A stretch of DNA of 64,000 nucleotides from Emiliania huxleyi CCMP1516. Its lineage: Eukaryota > Haptophyta > Isochrysidales > Noelaerhabdaceae. Positions 10,918 to 21,259 of this stretch are shown here, piece after piece. The position numbers were made by a program, and so were the translations under genes. The notes beneath the pieces are model-generated. The model was given only the letters and a program-made list of their open reading frames with translations. It had not been told where the DNA came from and did not search any database. The stretch spans positions 126,501 through 190,500 of the forward strand of contig NW_005199363.1 of assembly GCF_000372725.1 (NCBI RefSeq), given 5' to 3'. The number at the start of each line of letters is the position of its first letter. The first letter of the stretch is position 1.

Positions 10918-11990
10918 CTACTCGTACTGCTCTCGAGGCGCTCGCGGCATCTCGCCGCCCATCTTTGGCCACGCGTTGTAGTCGAAGATGGCGGCGTTGC
11001 GCCTCGCGACGATGGCCGAGTGCACTTGCAGGAAGCGCTTGCGCTCGCTACTGACCCGCCATCGTTCGCTGTCGGAGGACGCCTTAGCGGCCTTGATGTC
11101 GAAGTTGGTGTTGAACCACGTCGCCGCCTCGTGCCCGATGCCGCCGCGCGTGCTCGCCGCCCACGTCATAAAGTCGCAGTTTTTGGCGTCGCACGCCGCT
11201 GCCTTGGCCTTCCGCTTCGTCTCCTCCCCCTCGCCGGGCTCGCGTTCGCAACGAGGGGGGTTCTCACGCCTGACTCCACGTCGTCGGTGCCCTCTCCGTG
11301 CGGGGCTGGCGGCGACGGCGGTGGCGGAGGCGGCGGCGGCGGCAAGGACAACGCCCACCCTCGCTCGGGCATCTCCTGCCTGGGCGGTGGCGGCAGCGGC
11401 ATCCACGTCCGCGGTGGCGGCGGTGGCTCCCACCCCGGGGGCGGCGCGAAGGCTGGCATCGGTGGCGGCAACGGTCGGGGCGGCGACGGCAGTTGCACCG
11501 ACGGCTGCGCTGGGGGCGGCGGCGGCGGGAGCGCGTTTAGGAACGCGCCAGCAACGGCCGTGGTGGGCGGCGGCGGCGGTCGCGCCGTTGGCTGTGCCGG
11601 GGGTGGCGGTGGCGTGAGCGCGCTGAGGAACGCGCCAGCTTCCGCAGTGGCGGTGCGCCGCCTGCGTCGGGGTGCGTGTTGCAAGCGCCCGCCGGCCTCG
11701 TCGTACGTCACGTCGCTGTCGTCGCTGCTCTCGCCGGAGCTCGCGGGGGGGGGCAGAGGGGAGGAGGGCGGCGGGGGGGAGGACGAAGTGGGAGGGGGAG
11801 GCGGGGGGGAGGAGGGAGGAGGAAGGGGGGGCGGTAGAGAGGTGGGCAGTGGCGAAGGCCGCGGCGGGGGCGGGTGCGGCGGAGGGGGGGGGGGCGGGGT
11901 GGGGGGGAGGGGGAAGGGAGGGGTGGGAAGAGGTCTAAAGGAGGAAGGGGGACACAACCCGTTCGGGAATCGTGTGTCCCCCGAGTAGTT
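10918..11990 (-). CDS. Proline-rich protein with basic C-terminal region
   Basis: The downstream frame (about 10918-11230) reads like a true protein end: CDAKNCDFMTWAAST, then WFNTNFDIKAAKASS, to ARREQ-like basic residues and TGA. Upstream, in another frame, lies a long proline-rich stretch. It holds an acidic SGESSDDSDVTYDE motif and two near-identical copies of GAFL(S/N)AL followed by poly-Pro. The two frames are not joined by an obvious intron, so either a splice was missed or there is a frameshift. No family was recognised. The 5' end is undetermined and may reach 12600. Confidence 0.4.
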
Positions 11991-14578
11991 AGGCCTGTGT
12001 CCTACCCAAAGCATGAAAGAGTTTGGGACAGCTGTGCACGGCGGCTGATGGCAAGCGCCGCCTTTGACCACGCAGAGCCGCCGCCTTTGACAACGAAGCC
12101 CGCCAATGCAGTCGCTCGTCGTCGAGTTCTCGCGGCGCGTGCGCGAGCCAGCACAAAATATGAGGGCGAGTGCAGGGGCCAGCCGCGCCACGCGCGGCCA
12201 CGTGCACCTCCCAAGCCAACCGCCGCCCCCGCAGCATGACGGTGAGGCGAGTCTCGCAAACGACGCCGAGGGGGCAAAGGTAGCTCTCGCCGGGTGTGCC
12301 TCAGCGGCCGCGGGCGAGCAGGGCATGTGCGCGCCACGCGCCGCCGCTCGAGCCGGATCGTACGAGTCTCCCTCCCGCGGCTCGTTGCAGGAGAGCGGGT
12401 CGATCCGATGATGCTCGGTGAAGATGCTCGGTTGGCTCTCGCCAAATGTTTGTCCGACTCGACGTACGGCCCCGGGCGTCGGGCCGTGGCGGCGACGGCA
12501 GGCGTGCTCCAGCGCCGCCTCGTGCGCACGCACGCGCAGCGGCGGCGCCTCTGCACCACCCGAGTCGCCGCCCGGCCGAGCGAGGAGCAGAGAGACGACG
12601 AGTGACATGCTGATTCGGCAATCAAGAATTTCTTTTTTGTTTCTTCCCGCTTGCCCGCCGGTGTCGCCCCTGCTCGAACTGGGAGTCTCTCTCACCTTCT
12701 CAGTGTCAGTCAAATAAATTTTATGACCCCCGCCCAAATGAACAAAACAAATTGGTATTGCTAAAAATCTCTCTCCCAAATGAACACACCATGGGACTCT
12801 CTCTCAACATCACATCTCTCATCTCTCTCTCTCTCACACACAATAACATTGCAATGTACGTTGTAGCCTGGCGTTTGTGCCCCGTTTGTGCCGCGTCCTG
12901 CCCCCGGGTTCCTTTTAATAATTGCTAGGAATTCCACACCTCGCAGCATGGTGGCGGGGCGAAGAAATTTTTCGCTATTTGCGGCCAGCACGAAAAAAGA
13001 CGAGGGGACCGGCGTGCGGGCGTGTGGGAGGGTGGAAGCGTGGAGGGGTCGACCGCAGTGGATTCGGCGCACTTGGGTCAGTAGGGGGTATGACCGGAAA
13101 ATTTGCGCGAATTTCCTCAAAGCTTCCAAAATCCTTTTCTTGCTTTTTTCGTTTTTTTTACCTTTCGCTGACGGATCCGCTGACCCGTTGCACGGCAGGT
13201 TCTGCCGTCTGCGCTACACCACCTGTCCACGAGACACATCATCATGCGCGCGACCGATTGCGGAGCTTCGTAGGCCGTACGAGTTGCTGTGGCCTCTAGC
13301 CGTGAGAGTGTGCCTCACACGCACCTGTGCCCAACCCAGCTCGTCCGCTCACGTGAGCGAGAGGACTTGGCAGTGTCCAGTGACGGCGAGCCGCACGGCA
13401 GACGACCTGGCGCGCGCGCTGTTGGGTGGAACTCTAGCGGGCCGCACCCTCTCACACAGACAGTCAGACTCCGACAGACCAGAGACAGGCAGGCAGGCAG
13501 GAAAGGGAAAGAGGGAGGGAGGGAGGCTGCCCCCGCTGAGCCCCACAGTCCGCACCGCACACGCACGAGTACAAAAACGGGTGGGGCACTTATAGGCCTC
13601 CGCGTTCAAAAATTAGGTTTTCTGTGGGCTTGTGTGGTGCTCTGCTAGAGAGGTCGAATGAAACGACTGGTGCGTCGTCTCGGCAGTGAGCGGCATTCGC
13701 CTGCACAGTGGTCGTTGGGGGGGGGGGGGGGGAGTCTCAGCAGAGAGCAGCAGGGCAGGCATTGGTAGGGAGCTGTGGACAGACCAAAGAGGACAGAGCC
13801 GAGTAATGTCACGTCGACATGCGGCCGCACAGAGGAGCGAGACGCGAGACACCGACAGCCGGAGCCGAGCCGCAGCTGAGCCGCGAGCGAGTTTGCGTGC
13901 ACCAGGTGCACATGATCACCGCGGGCGGCTGCCGAACTCAGGTAGCGTCAACACTCCTAGGGAGTGGACACACCGAGACGGCGGCACACCCGCACTTCCA
14001 CATCCATCTGCCAGTAAACGGTCGCTCCACGTACGCCGGCACGCATCGCACGTTTATTCTTGGTCCGGGAAGGGGTTCACGGCCGGCAGCTACTGCCCAG
14101 ACAAGGGAGTTCGCAGCGGGTCCATGTCCGCCCTTCCTGCCCTGACCGTGTTGACAGTGGCACTGCTCAGGTCAGCTTCTGAGTGGTCCAACTCGCTCCA
14201 TCCTGATCTCAACGCTGTGATGAATCCACAAGCTGCCCCACACTGGGAGCTTGCCCGTCACGCAGCCATTGTGGCGCAGAGACGAGGTGTGCTCTACCAA
14301 TTGGTTGTGGACGGATGGATGTTGCGCATATTCAGTACCAGCGGCGAGAGGCCGAAGCGAGACTGTCGCCGAAGTGCGACCGAGGGACGTTTCGCGGACG
14401 GTCCCGGGTCGAACTTCTTTTCTCTTCTTGATGTAGGTATATTCTTTATCGTTGACGGAACCGGAGTTCTGCTTCCTTGGGTGAAAGCAACTTGAGCACT
14501 TGAGCACTGGATAGGGTCGATTCCGCATGGTACGGGACCCCTCGATCGTCTCGCCCCCCCCCTAGGCGGCGGTACCAC
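11991..14578. other. Long region without a supported gene
   Basis: Holds an AT-richer block (12625-12860) with attggtattgctaaaaatct, a motif that recurs in reverse at about 25830-25853 and so is another small shared sequence. There is also a G-run at 13719-13734. Reading frames of 60-270 codons exist but show no domain and composition typical of shadows. Confidence 0.4.
14492..14556 (+). repeat. 65-bp dispersed repeat at the ankyrin promoter
   Basis: Near-identical to 33445-33509 (gcactggatagggtcgattc, tacgggacccctcgatcgtc). It ends 22 bp before the ankyrin start codon and so forms its 5' leader or core promoter. In reverse, both copies share the peptide RGVPYHAESTLSSAQVL, which may be chance or a trace of a transposon ORF. 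Confidence 0.8.
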
Positions 14579-17104
14579 ATGGCTCGTTCCGGCCGTGGGA
14601 AGCGTCGCCGCGAGGAGGACGAGGACGACGAGGACGAGCCGTCGCGCGCCCAGGCGCGCGCGGAGTCCGAGAGCGACGACGAAGCGGGCCGCGAATCGGA
14701 CAGCGAGGGCGACGAGCGCAGCGACGACTCATCCGGCGAGGTGCGCCGCAGCGAGATCGCATGATGGCTGGCGCTGCCCCGCAAAAGTCGCCATCCCCGT
14801 TCGCGCCACGCGCGCCGCGGTTGACCAACGCCGCCCTGCTCCGCCTCCTGATGCCGTCATCCGCCTCCTCTTGGCCCGCCTCTTGACCCCGCCGTGCGGC
14901 CCCGCAGTCGGACGAGGAGGAGGAGGGCCTCTTTGTGGCGTGCCAGGAGGGGAGCCTCGACGACCTCAAGGCGATGGAGGAGGCCGGCGCGCTCGAGGTC
15001 AACCGGCGCGACCGCGAGGAGGGCGACACGCCCATCTCCGTCGCCTGCCGCTGGGGCCACCTGCCGGTTGCGGAGTGGCTGCACAGCCGCGGCGCAGCGC
15101 TCGACTCGCCAAACAGGGCGGGCGAGGCTCCGATCCACGAGGCGGCGATCCACGGCTCTCCCGAGCTGATCGCGTGGCTGCTGAGCGCGCTCGGGCCCGC
15201 CGCCGCCTCCGAGATCGAGCGGCGCGCGCGAGGGAGGGCGTGGGAGGCGCGAGGCTGCGGGGCATGTCTCGGACGCGTCTCGGACATGTCCCTAGGTGCG
15301 CCGAGGGAGGGTTGACGCCGCTCGGCTTCGCGTGCCTGCGAGGCAACACCGAGGCGGCCAAGGCGCCGCCCGACGCGGCTCGGGACGTGTCCAACCGTCG
15401 TGCGCATGACACGTCCACGACACGTCCGCCCAGGCGCTGCTCGAGGCCGGCGCGTCGGCCGCGGCGGTGGACGAGAGGGGGCACACGCTGCTGCACCTTC
15501 TAGGAACCTTCTAGGAACCTTCTAGGAACCTTCTAGGTGGACGAGAGGGGGCACACGCTGCTGCACCTTGCCGCCTCGAACGGGCGGAACGAGACCGCCG
15601 CCGTCGCGCTCGAGGCGATGGAGGCGGTGCAGGCCAGGGAGGCGGGCGGCGGCGGCGGCGGAGGAGGCGGCGGCGAAGGAGGCGGCGGTGGCGAAGAAGG
15701 CGGCGGCGGCGGTGGCGGCGACGACGAGGCGGAGGCGGAGAGGTTGGTCGATGTGCGTGACGGGCTCGGCCGGACGCCGCTCATGCTGGCGGCCGGTGAG
15801 GGGAGGCTCGAGGCGGTGGAGTGGCTGGTCGGGAGGGGCGCCTCCGTCGACTCGGCGGACGGCGGCGGAGTGCGGCCGCTCCACTACGCGTCTGCGTACG
15901 GCGACGCTCCCTAGACGCTTGCGAGCCACTCCCAAGACACCTCGTCGACACTTCCTAGACTCTTCCTAGACACCTCCTAGACACTTCCTACCTCCTCGAC
16001 ACTCCCAAGACACCTCGTCGACACTCTGCCGAAATTCGTCGACGCTGCCTCCACACCTCCCCGAGCGCAGCACACCTCGAGCACACCTCGAGCACACCTC
16101 GAGCTCTGAGGTCGGGTCTGGGCACAGGCGACGCGGCGACGGCGCTGTGGCTGATCGAGCACGGCGCTGCGGTGGGCGAGGCGAGCGACGCAGGCACTTT
16201 GCCGCTGCACCGCGCGAGAAGCTCCGACCCGCCCCCACAGTTCGAGCTCATTCGCACGATTGGACTCGCCAGGCAACTTGCCGCTGCACCACGCGGCGCA
16301 GGCGGGGGCCGTCGCGCTCGCGGAGCGGCTGCTGCGCGGCGACGGCGGCGCGGGCGGCGCTGGGGCACGGAACGGAGACGGAGACACGCCGATGCTGCTC
16401 GCCTGCTTTGGGGGGCACGTGATTAGCCGAGATAGGCCGAGGTAGGCCAAGATTGGAAGGGAGTGGACGAGATTGGCCGAGATTGGCCGAGATTGGACGA
16501 GATTGATTGGACGAGATTGGCCCGGATCAGCTCGCTTGCTTTGGCGGGCACGTGCGGCTGCGCGAGGCGATTCCGGTCCTCGCTTGCCCCGCCCCTGACA
16601 TGCTGTCTGCACATGCTGTCTGCACATTCTTTCTGCAGGCACGTGGAGCTGTGCGAGCTGCTCGCCGCGCGGGGCGAGCCGGTCGATTCGGTGAACGGGG
16701 ACGGCTGCTCCGGGCTCGTGCAGGCGTGCCACACACCCGCCCCCTCAACCTCACTCGCTCTCTCTCCCTACTCTGTCTCTCCCTACCCTCTCCCCCCGTC
16801 CAACATCCGACGCGCCCACCCACCGGCTCGCCTCGTGCAGGCGTGCGCGGCGGGCCACCTCCCGCTGGTGCAGTGGCTGCTCCCCCGCGCCCCAGGCTTG
16901 CTCGAGATGGCGGACGGGCGCGGAGCGACGCCTCTGGTGTACGCGTGCGAGCAAGGCCACGCGGAGATCGCCGAGTGGCTGCTCGAGCAAGGCGCGGCAC
17001 CGGGCGACGAGGCGGCGCAGGCGGCGGCAGAGGCGGGCCTTGCCGACCTGGCAAAGAAGCTGAAGGCGGCGAAGGCGGCGGCCGCCGCGGCGGGGGGCGA
17101 GTAG
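14579..17104 (+). CDS. Ankyrin-repeat protein, nine exons
   Basis: Exons: 14579-14740, 14908-15221, 15296-15362, 15434-15466, 15537-15900, 16128-16193, 16273-16414, 16639-16723, 16841-17104 (498 codons plus stop; the frame closes exactly). The first exon is acidic and basic low complexity (RGKRRREEDEDDEDE). From exon 2 on it is all ankyrin repeats, e.g. EGDTPISVACRWGHLPVAEWL, GEAPIHEAAIHGSPELIAWLL, GRTPLMLAAGEGRLEAVEWL, GATPLVYACEQGHAEIAEWL, with a Gly/Glu-rich insert in exon 5 and a Lys/Ala tail. Ankyrin repeats bind proteins; the partner is unknown. Six of eight introns are GC-AG. In seven the intron start copies the next exon's start, perfectly over 33 bp in intron 15467-15536. Confidence 0.85.
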
Positions 17105-17460
17105 GTGGTTGTGGGAGGGAGTTGGCTCGTGTTGCTGTCGTGTGCGTGTGGCAACTTGGGGTGACGTCGTAGCCCGCCTGGGTGGCTTGCCGCTTGTGTG
17201 TTGATTTGCGCCGCGAAGCCGAAAGGACGCGTCCGCGGCGAGTTCCGGTGGCGGTGTGGCCGAGGTGTGTGATAAAAGATTACACTCACACAGGTGCCAA
17301 AAAAAGTTGTGGGCTCCTCGTTGTGGGGCCTGGGGCCGCGAGGGCGGGAGGGGCCTGGGCGAATCCCCGGCGAACCCGCGCCCCTCGTCGCTGCTCGCAC
17401 GTCGCCGCTCGCGCTGTCCCCGGCGAGCGGCGTCCGGGCAAGCTCCCCCGCTACACGGCT
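17105..17460. other. Intergenic, convergent gene ends
   Basis: 3' flanks of the ankyrin gene (plus) and the TauD fusion gene (minus). No gene was recognised. Confidence 0.4.
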
Positions 17461-20400
17461 CTAGCAAACACAGCCAAGCTCCTTACTCTCGACGCCCATC
17501 TTCTCCTCGAGCCGCACCGGGAACGGAAAGAAGAGCAGTAGCTTCATCGCCCACGCCGGCGGCGCGGTCGTCAGCAAGGCACGCTCCTCGGCCTTGCACC
17601 TGCTGCCCTTGGGCCACCGGCCGAGCGCAACGCACGTCTCGCGGCCGTCGCGGCGGCGCGCGTACCGCACGCGCCGCCACCGCCCGTCGGGGGACTCGCG
17701 CCGCCGATACGTCAAGTCGAAGGCCTCGCCCGCCGCGCGCGCTTCGGCAAGCAGCCTTCGCAGCTCGACAAACGGCAGCAGGTACGCCTCGGCGCCGCCG
17801 CCGCGCGGCCGCTCCGAGGCGGGCGGCGACACGGCCTGTGGCCCGAGCACGCGCGCCATGTACGGGCCGAACTGCCGCGCGCTGTGCCCGCTCGCGAGCA
17901 AGTGGCGGCGCGCCGTCGGCGAGAGGAGGTGCGTCACCTCCGCCGGGTAGAGGCCTACAGGAAGTGTCTAGGAAGTGTCCTTCCTGTAGAGGAGGTGCGT
18001 CGCCTCCGCCGGGTATAGAGGCCGGCGATGGCGCGCGAGCTCGTGGCCTCGACCCACGCGGCGGCGCCGCCGTCGAGGGCGGGCAGAGCTCCGAAGAGGA
18101 GGCCGGTGGGGAGGAGGCGGTGGTTGGAGCCCGAGTAGACTCGCAGGTTGGCGAACATGGTGCTGGCCATCATGTCCTGAAGGCCCAGCACGGGGAGCAG
18201 CAGTGCGTAGCCCACCGCGACGCCCAGGGCGCAAAGCCGCACGCGGCGGACCGCGCGTGCCAAGGCCGGCGGCGGCGGTGGGGGCGGCGGAGGGGGCGAT
18301 CTGATGCCTCCGGCGGCAGGGGCGGGGGGCGGCGTGAGGAGCGCCGCCGCCCACAGCAGCGCCAGGCCGAGGTTCATGCCGACGGCGAGGTCGGACGGCG
18401 CGCGGCAGAAGCCGCAGACGGCGAGTAGCGCGCTCGCCGCGAGCACGGCAGGGCGCGCTGCGGCGGCGGCGAGGCGGCGCGGCGCGAGGAAGAAGTAGTG
18501 GACGAGGATGGTGAGCGAGAATGCGCCGGCGTTGTTTGGCGCCGGCGTGAGCGATATGAGCAAGTGCAGCAGCACACCAAGGCCGAGGCCGAGGCGGCGG
18601 CACGCGGCGCCCGCGCCGCGCCCGTCGGCGGCGGCGGGCACGCAGAGCAGCGCGGGGATGGCGGCCTCGACGAGGATGGTGGCGGCGGGCGCGAGGGCGA
18701 GGGCGAGCGGCGGCAGCCACGGGGGCGTGAGAGCGGCGGGCACATAGGCATCAAGGAGCTGCGCGAAGAAGATGGGCGCGCACGAGACGGAGGCGTCGAG
18801 GAAGGCGGCGTTGACCTTCCACAGCGCGGTGCACGCATAGAAGACCACGTACTGCGCGCGCACGATGGGCGCGGCGAGGGCGACGGCACGATCGCCGTCG
18901 GCGGCGGCGGCGGGCCCGCAGAGCAGCAGCAGCGCGAGCAACGCGGCGTCGGTCTGCAAGTCCCAGAGGAGAAAGTCCCACACAAAGGGCATCTTGCGCA
19001 GGATGATGCCAAGGCTCAGCGCCAGGTTTAGCGCGAGCAGCCGCGCCGATGGCGCGCTGCGAGGCGCGGGGCGCGAGTGAGTGCGCACTGCGCTTGCGCG
19101 AGCCTTGGGCGGTGCCGAGAGATGCGCGCGCGAGTGCCGTCGGTGGTGCGTGGGCCGCGGGGGACACTTCCTAGACACTTCCTGGACACTTCCTGGACAC
19201 TTCCTCGACACTTCCTGTAGGCACGCCGCGGTTCGTGGGCCGCGGGGGCGAGCGCACCAGAAGAGGAGGAGGAGGAACGGCGCGAGCAGCAGCGGCGGGG
19301 AGGCGGGCAGCTGCAGCACGGAGGCCGCCGGCTCGGCGAGCAACGCTTGCGCGTGCGAGAGCGCGCCGCACATGAGCAGCTGCTGCGCCGCGTACATCCG
19401 GCAGAAGAGGCGCAGCTGCGGCGGCGCGGCGGCGGGCGCGGCGGCCGCGGGCACGACGGGCGCGCGCGACGACATGCGCACGCGGTGGAAGAGGCGGGTG
19501 CCGCGCCCCTCGTACCGCGGCGACGGCGACGCCGAGTGCAGCATCTGCCGGTTGTCCCAGACCACGAGGTCGCCCACCCGCCAGCGGTGCGCGTACAAGT
19601 TGGCCGTCTCAGGGATGGGCGTCGCGCCGTCGTGCGGCACCGCCCACTCACGCGCGCCGTCCGCGCCGCCCGCCGCCGCCGCGCAATTGTCCGCCAGCGC
19701 GTTCGGCGGCGGCGGCGGCGGCGGCAAGCGCAGCGCGGCGCGCAGCATCTCGTCGAGTAGCGCCTGTCCGAGATCAGCCGAGATCAGCCGAGATCAGCCG
19801 AGCATCTCGTCGAGTAGCGCTACCTGTCCCTCCTCAGTGCCGAGGGGCGTGCCGTCCTCCTCGAGCAGGCAGCGCGTGAAGGCGGGCGCCACGGCGTACA
19901 GCGTCTCTCTCCCGCGCATGTCTTTCGCCACCACCGGGAAACGGTTGGTCTCGGGGAAGGCCTCCTCCGGCGGCGTGCCTACAGGAAGTGTCTAGGAAGT
20001 GGCTAGGAAGTGTCTCTCGGGGAAGGCCTCCTCCGGCGGCGTGCCTACAGGAAGTGTCTAGGAAGTGGCTAGGAAGTGTCTCTCGGGGAAGGCCTCCTCC
20101 GGCGGCGTGCCGTCTGGAGCACACTCATGAGGCGTCGCGCGCGTGCCGCCGGGGACCATCTCGCGGAAGCGGCCGTCGAAGACTGCGGTGAGGCCTACGC
20201 AAGCAGCCTCGGACATGTCGGGCACGTGTCCTCGACGCGCCCGTCGCAGACGCCGGCGAGGCCTCGTGCGCGACGACGGAGCGCCTACAGGACGGCTTGA
20301 GGGGAAGGTGTCGGGCTCCTCCTCGGTGCTTTCCAGAGAGGAGGCCCTCCAGAGCGCCTCGGGCAGGAGTTCGAGGCCGACGCGCGCCGAGGCGAACAGC

Positions 20401-20912
20401 GTCTCTCCGCCCTGCTTCGGCGTCGCCAGGCAGTACATGGCCGTGACGACGGGAGGCTGCGTGGAGCGCGGCGTGTCGTGCACGCCGTCGGTGTGCCACT
20501 CAGCAAAGGACTGCGAGGCGCACAGCGTGCCGTCGGGCACGCCGTGGTGGTCGCGCACCGGGCCCGCTCCCTGGCACTGCACCATCGGCAGCGCCGGCAG
20601 CTTCCACCTGTCAACAGGCATGCTGCCGCCTGCAGGGATGCCCGTGACGCCGGTGCTCTGCGCCGTATCAAACGGGCCGGCGCACTCGGACAGCATGGGC
20701 ACTGAGTCGTCCCACGGAAAGAGCTTGGCGAACTCGGCCTCCTGCGCGGGCGTGAGCTGTTGCTTTGCGAACAGGAGCAGGCCATGCTCGTTGAGCGCTT
20801 CGCGACACTGCTGCTGCAGCGCCGGCGAGGCGAGGACTTCCGAGATCGAAGCGTTTGCGACCTCGCGGCCGACGGCGGTGCGCAGAGGATGAAGCTTGAG
20901 CGCAGGCGTCAT
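17461..20912 (-). CDS. TauD/TfdA-type dioxygenase fused to a polytopic membrane domain
   Basis: Exons: 20358-20912, 20263-20284 (22-nt microexon), 20111-20194, 19821-19978, 18023-19763, 17461-17954. The total is 3054 nt, 1017 codons plus stop. Residues ~1-420 are an Fe(II)/2-oxoglutarate dioxygenase of the TauD/TfdA family: EWHTDGVHDTP holds the HxD iron ligands, LHSAS the distal His, and TRLFHRVRM the 2-oxoglutarate-binding Arg region. The rest has 8 or more hydrophobic segments (MPFVWDFLLWDLQTDAALL; VVFYACTALWKVNAAFLD), loosely like HTTM/gamma-carboxylase-type membrane proteins, then a soluble basic tail. LLPEALRRRARGLTAVFDGRF across the microexon matches TauD proteins and fixes three splices. 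All five introns begin with a copy of the next exon. An extra intron may lie at 19150-19255. Substrate unknown. Confidence 0.75.
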
Positions 20913-20967
20913 ACGTGTAGAAAACGCGCTGCGATCCTGTCGGCTGTGGTGTCGGTGGTGCCAACTG

Positions 20968-21079
20968 CTGGCGGTACAGACCACGCCTCACTTTTTCACA
21001 GGGGGCATGCTTGCTGCGCATGCTCGAGCCCCCGGCGAGGGCTTGTGCTGTGAATGCAGGCGTGGTCTGTACTCGCCAG
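20968..21079 (+). mobile_element. MITE-like element, copy 1
   Basis: 112 bp bounded by terminal inverted repeats: ctggcggtacagaccacgcc at the left, and a right end that is the complement (ggcgtggtctgtactcgcca). The inside includes gcatgctcgagcccccggcg. A second copy of 120 bp lies at 40891-41010 with an almost perfect 22-bp inverted repeat. It sits in the 347-bp divergent promoter between the TauD fusion gene and the desaturase. It has no coding capacity. No clear target-site duplication was seen. Confidence 0.85.
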
Positions 21080-21259
21080 TCAACCGTATCGAGCAAAAAA
21101 AGAATTTTCAGCGCGGCTCGGACTCGTTGCGCTACGGTCGCACCAACGCGGCCAAAGGAATCCACGAGAACCTCGAGAACCTCGAGAGGACAGGGTTGCG
21201 ACCGTGTGTGAGGGATTGAGTCTGTCTGGTACACCTTGGGAGCCACACGTGGACCGCAA

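Noticed and set aside
13686..14495. 269-codon plus-strand frame
   Set aside because: No domain, irregular composition; overlaps non-coding repeats. Not supported as a gene.
19145..19256. Calling the array here a sixth intron of the TauD fusion gene
   Set aside because: The frame stays open through it, and the clean gtag end faces the plus strand, opposite to the gene. An intron is possible but not shown.
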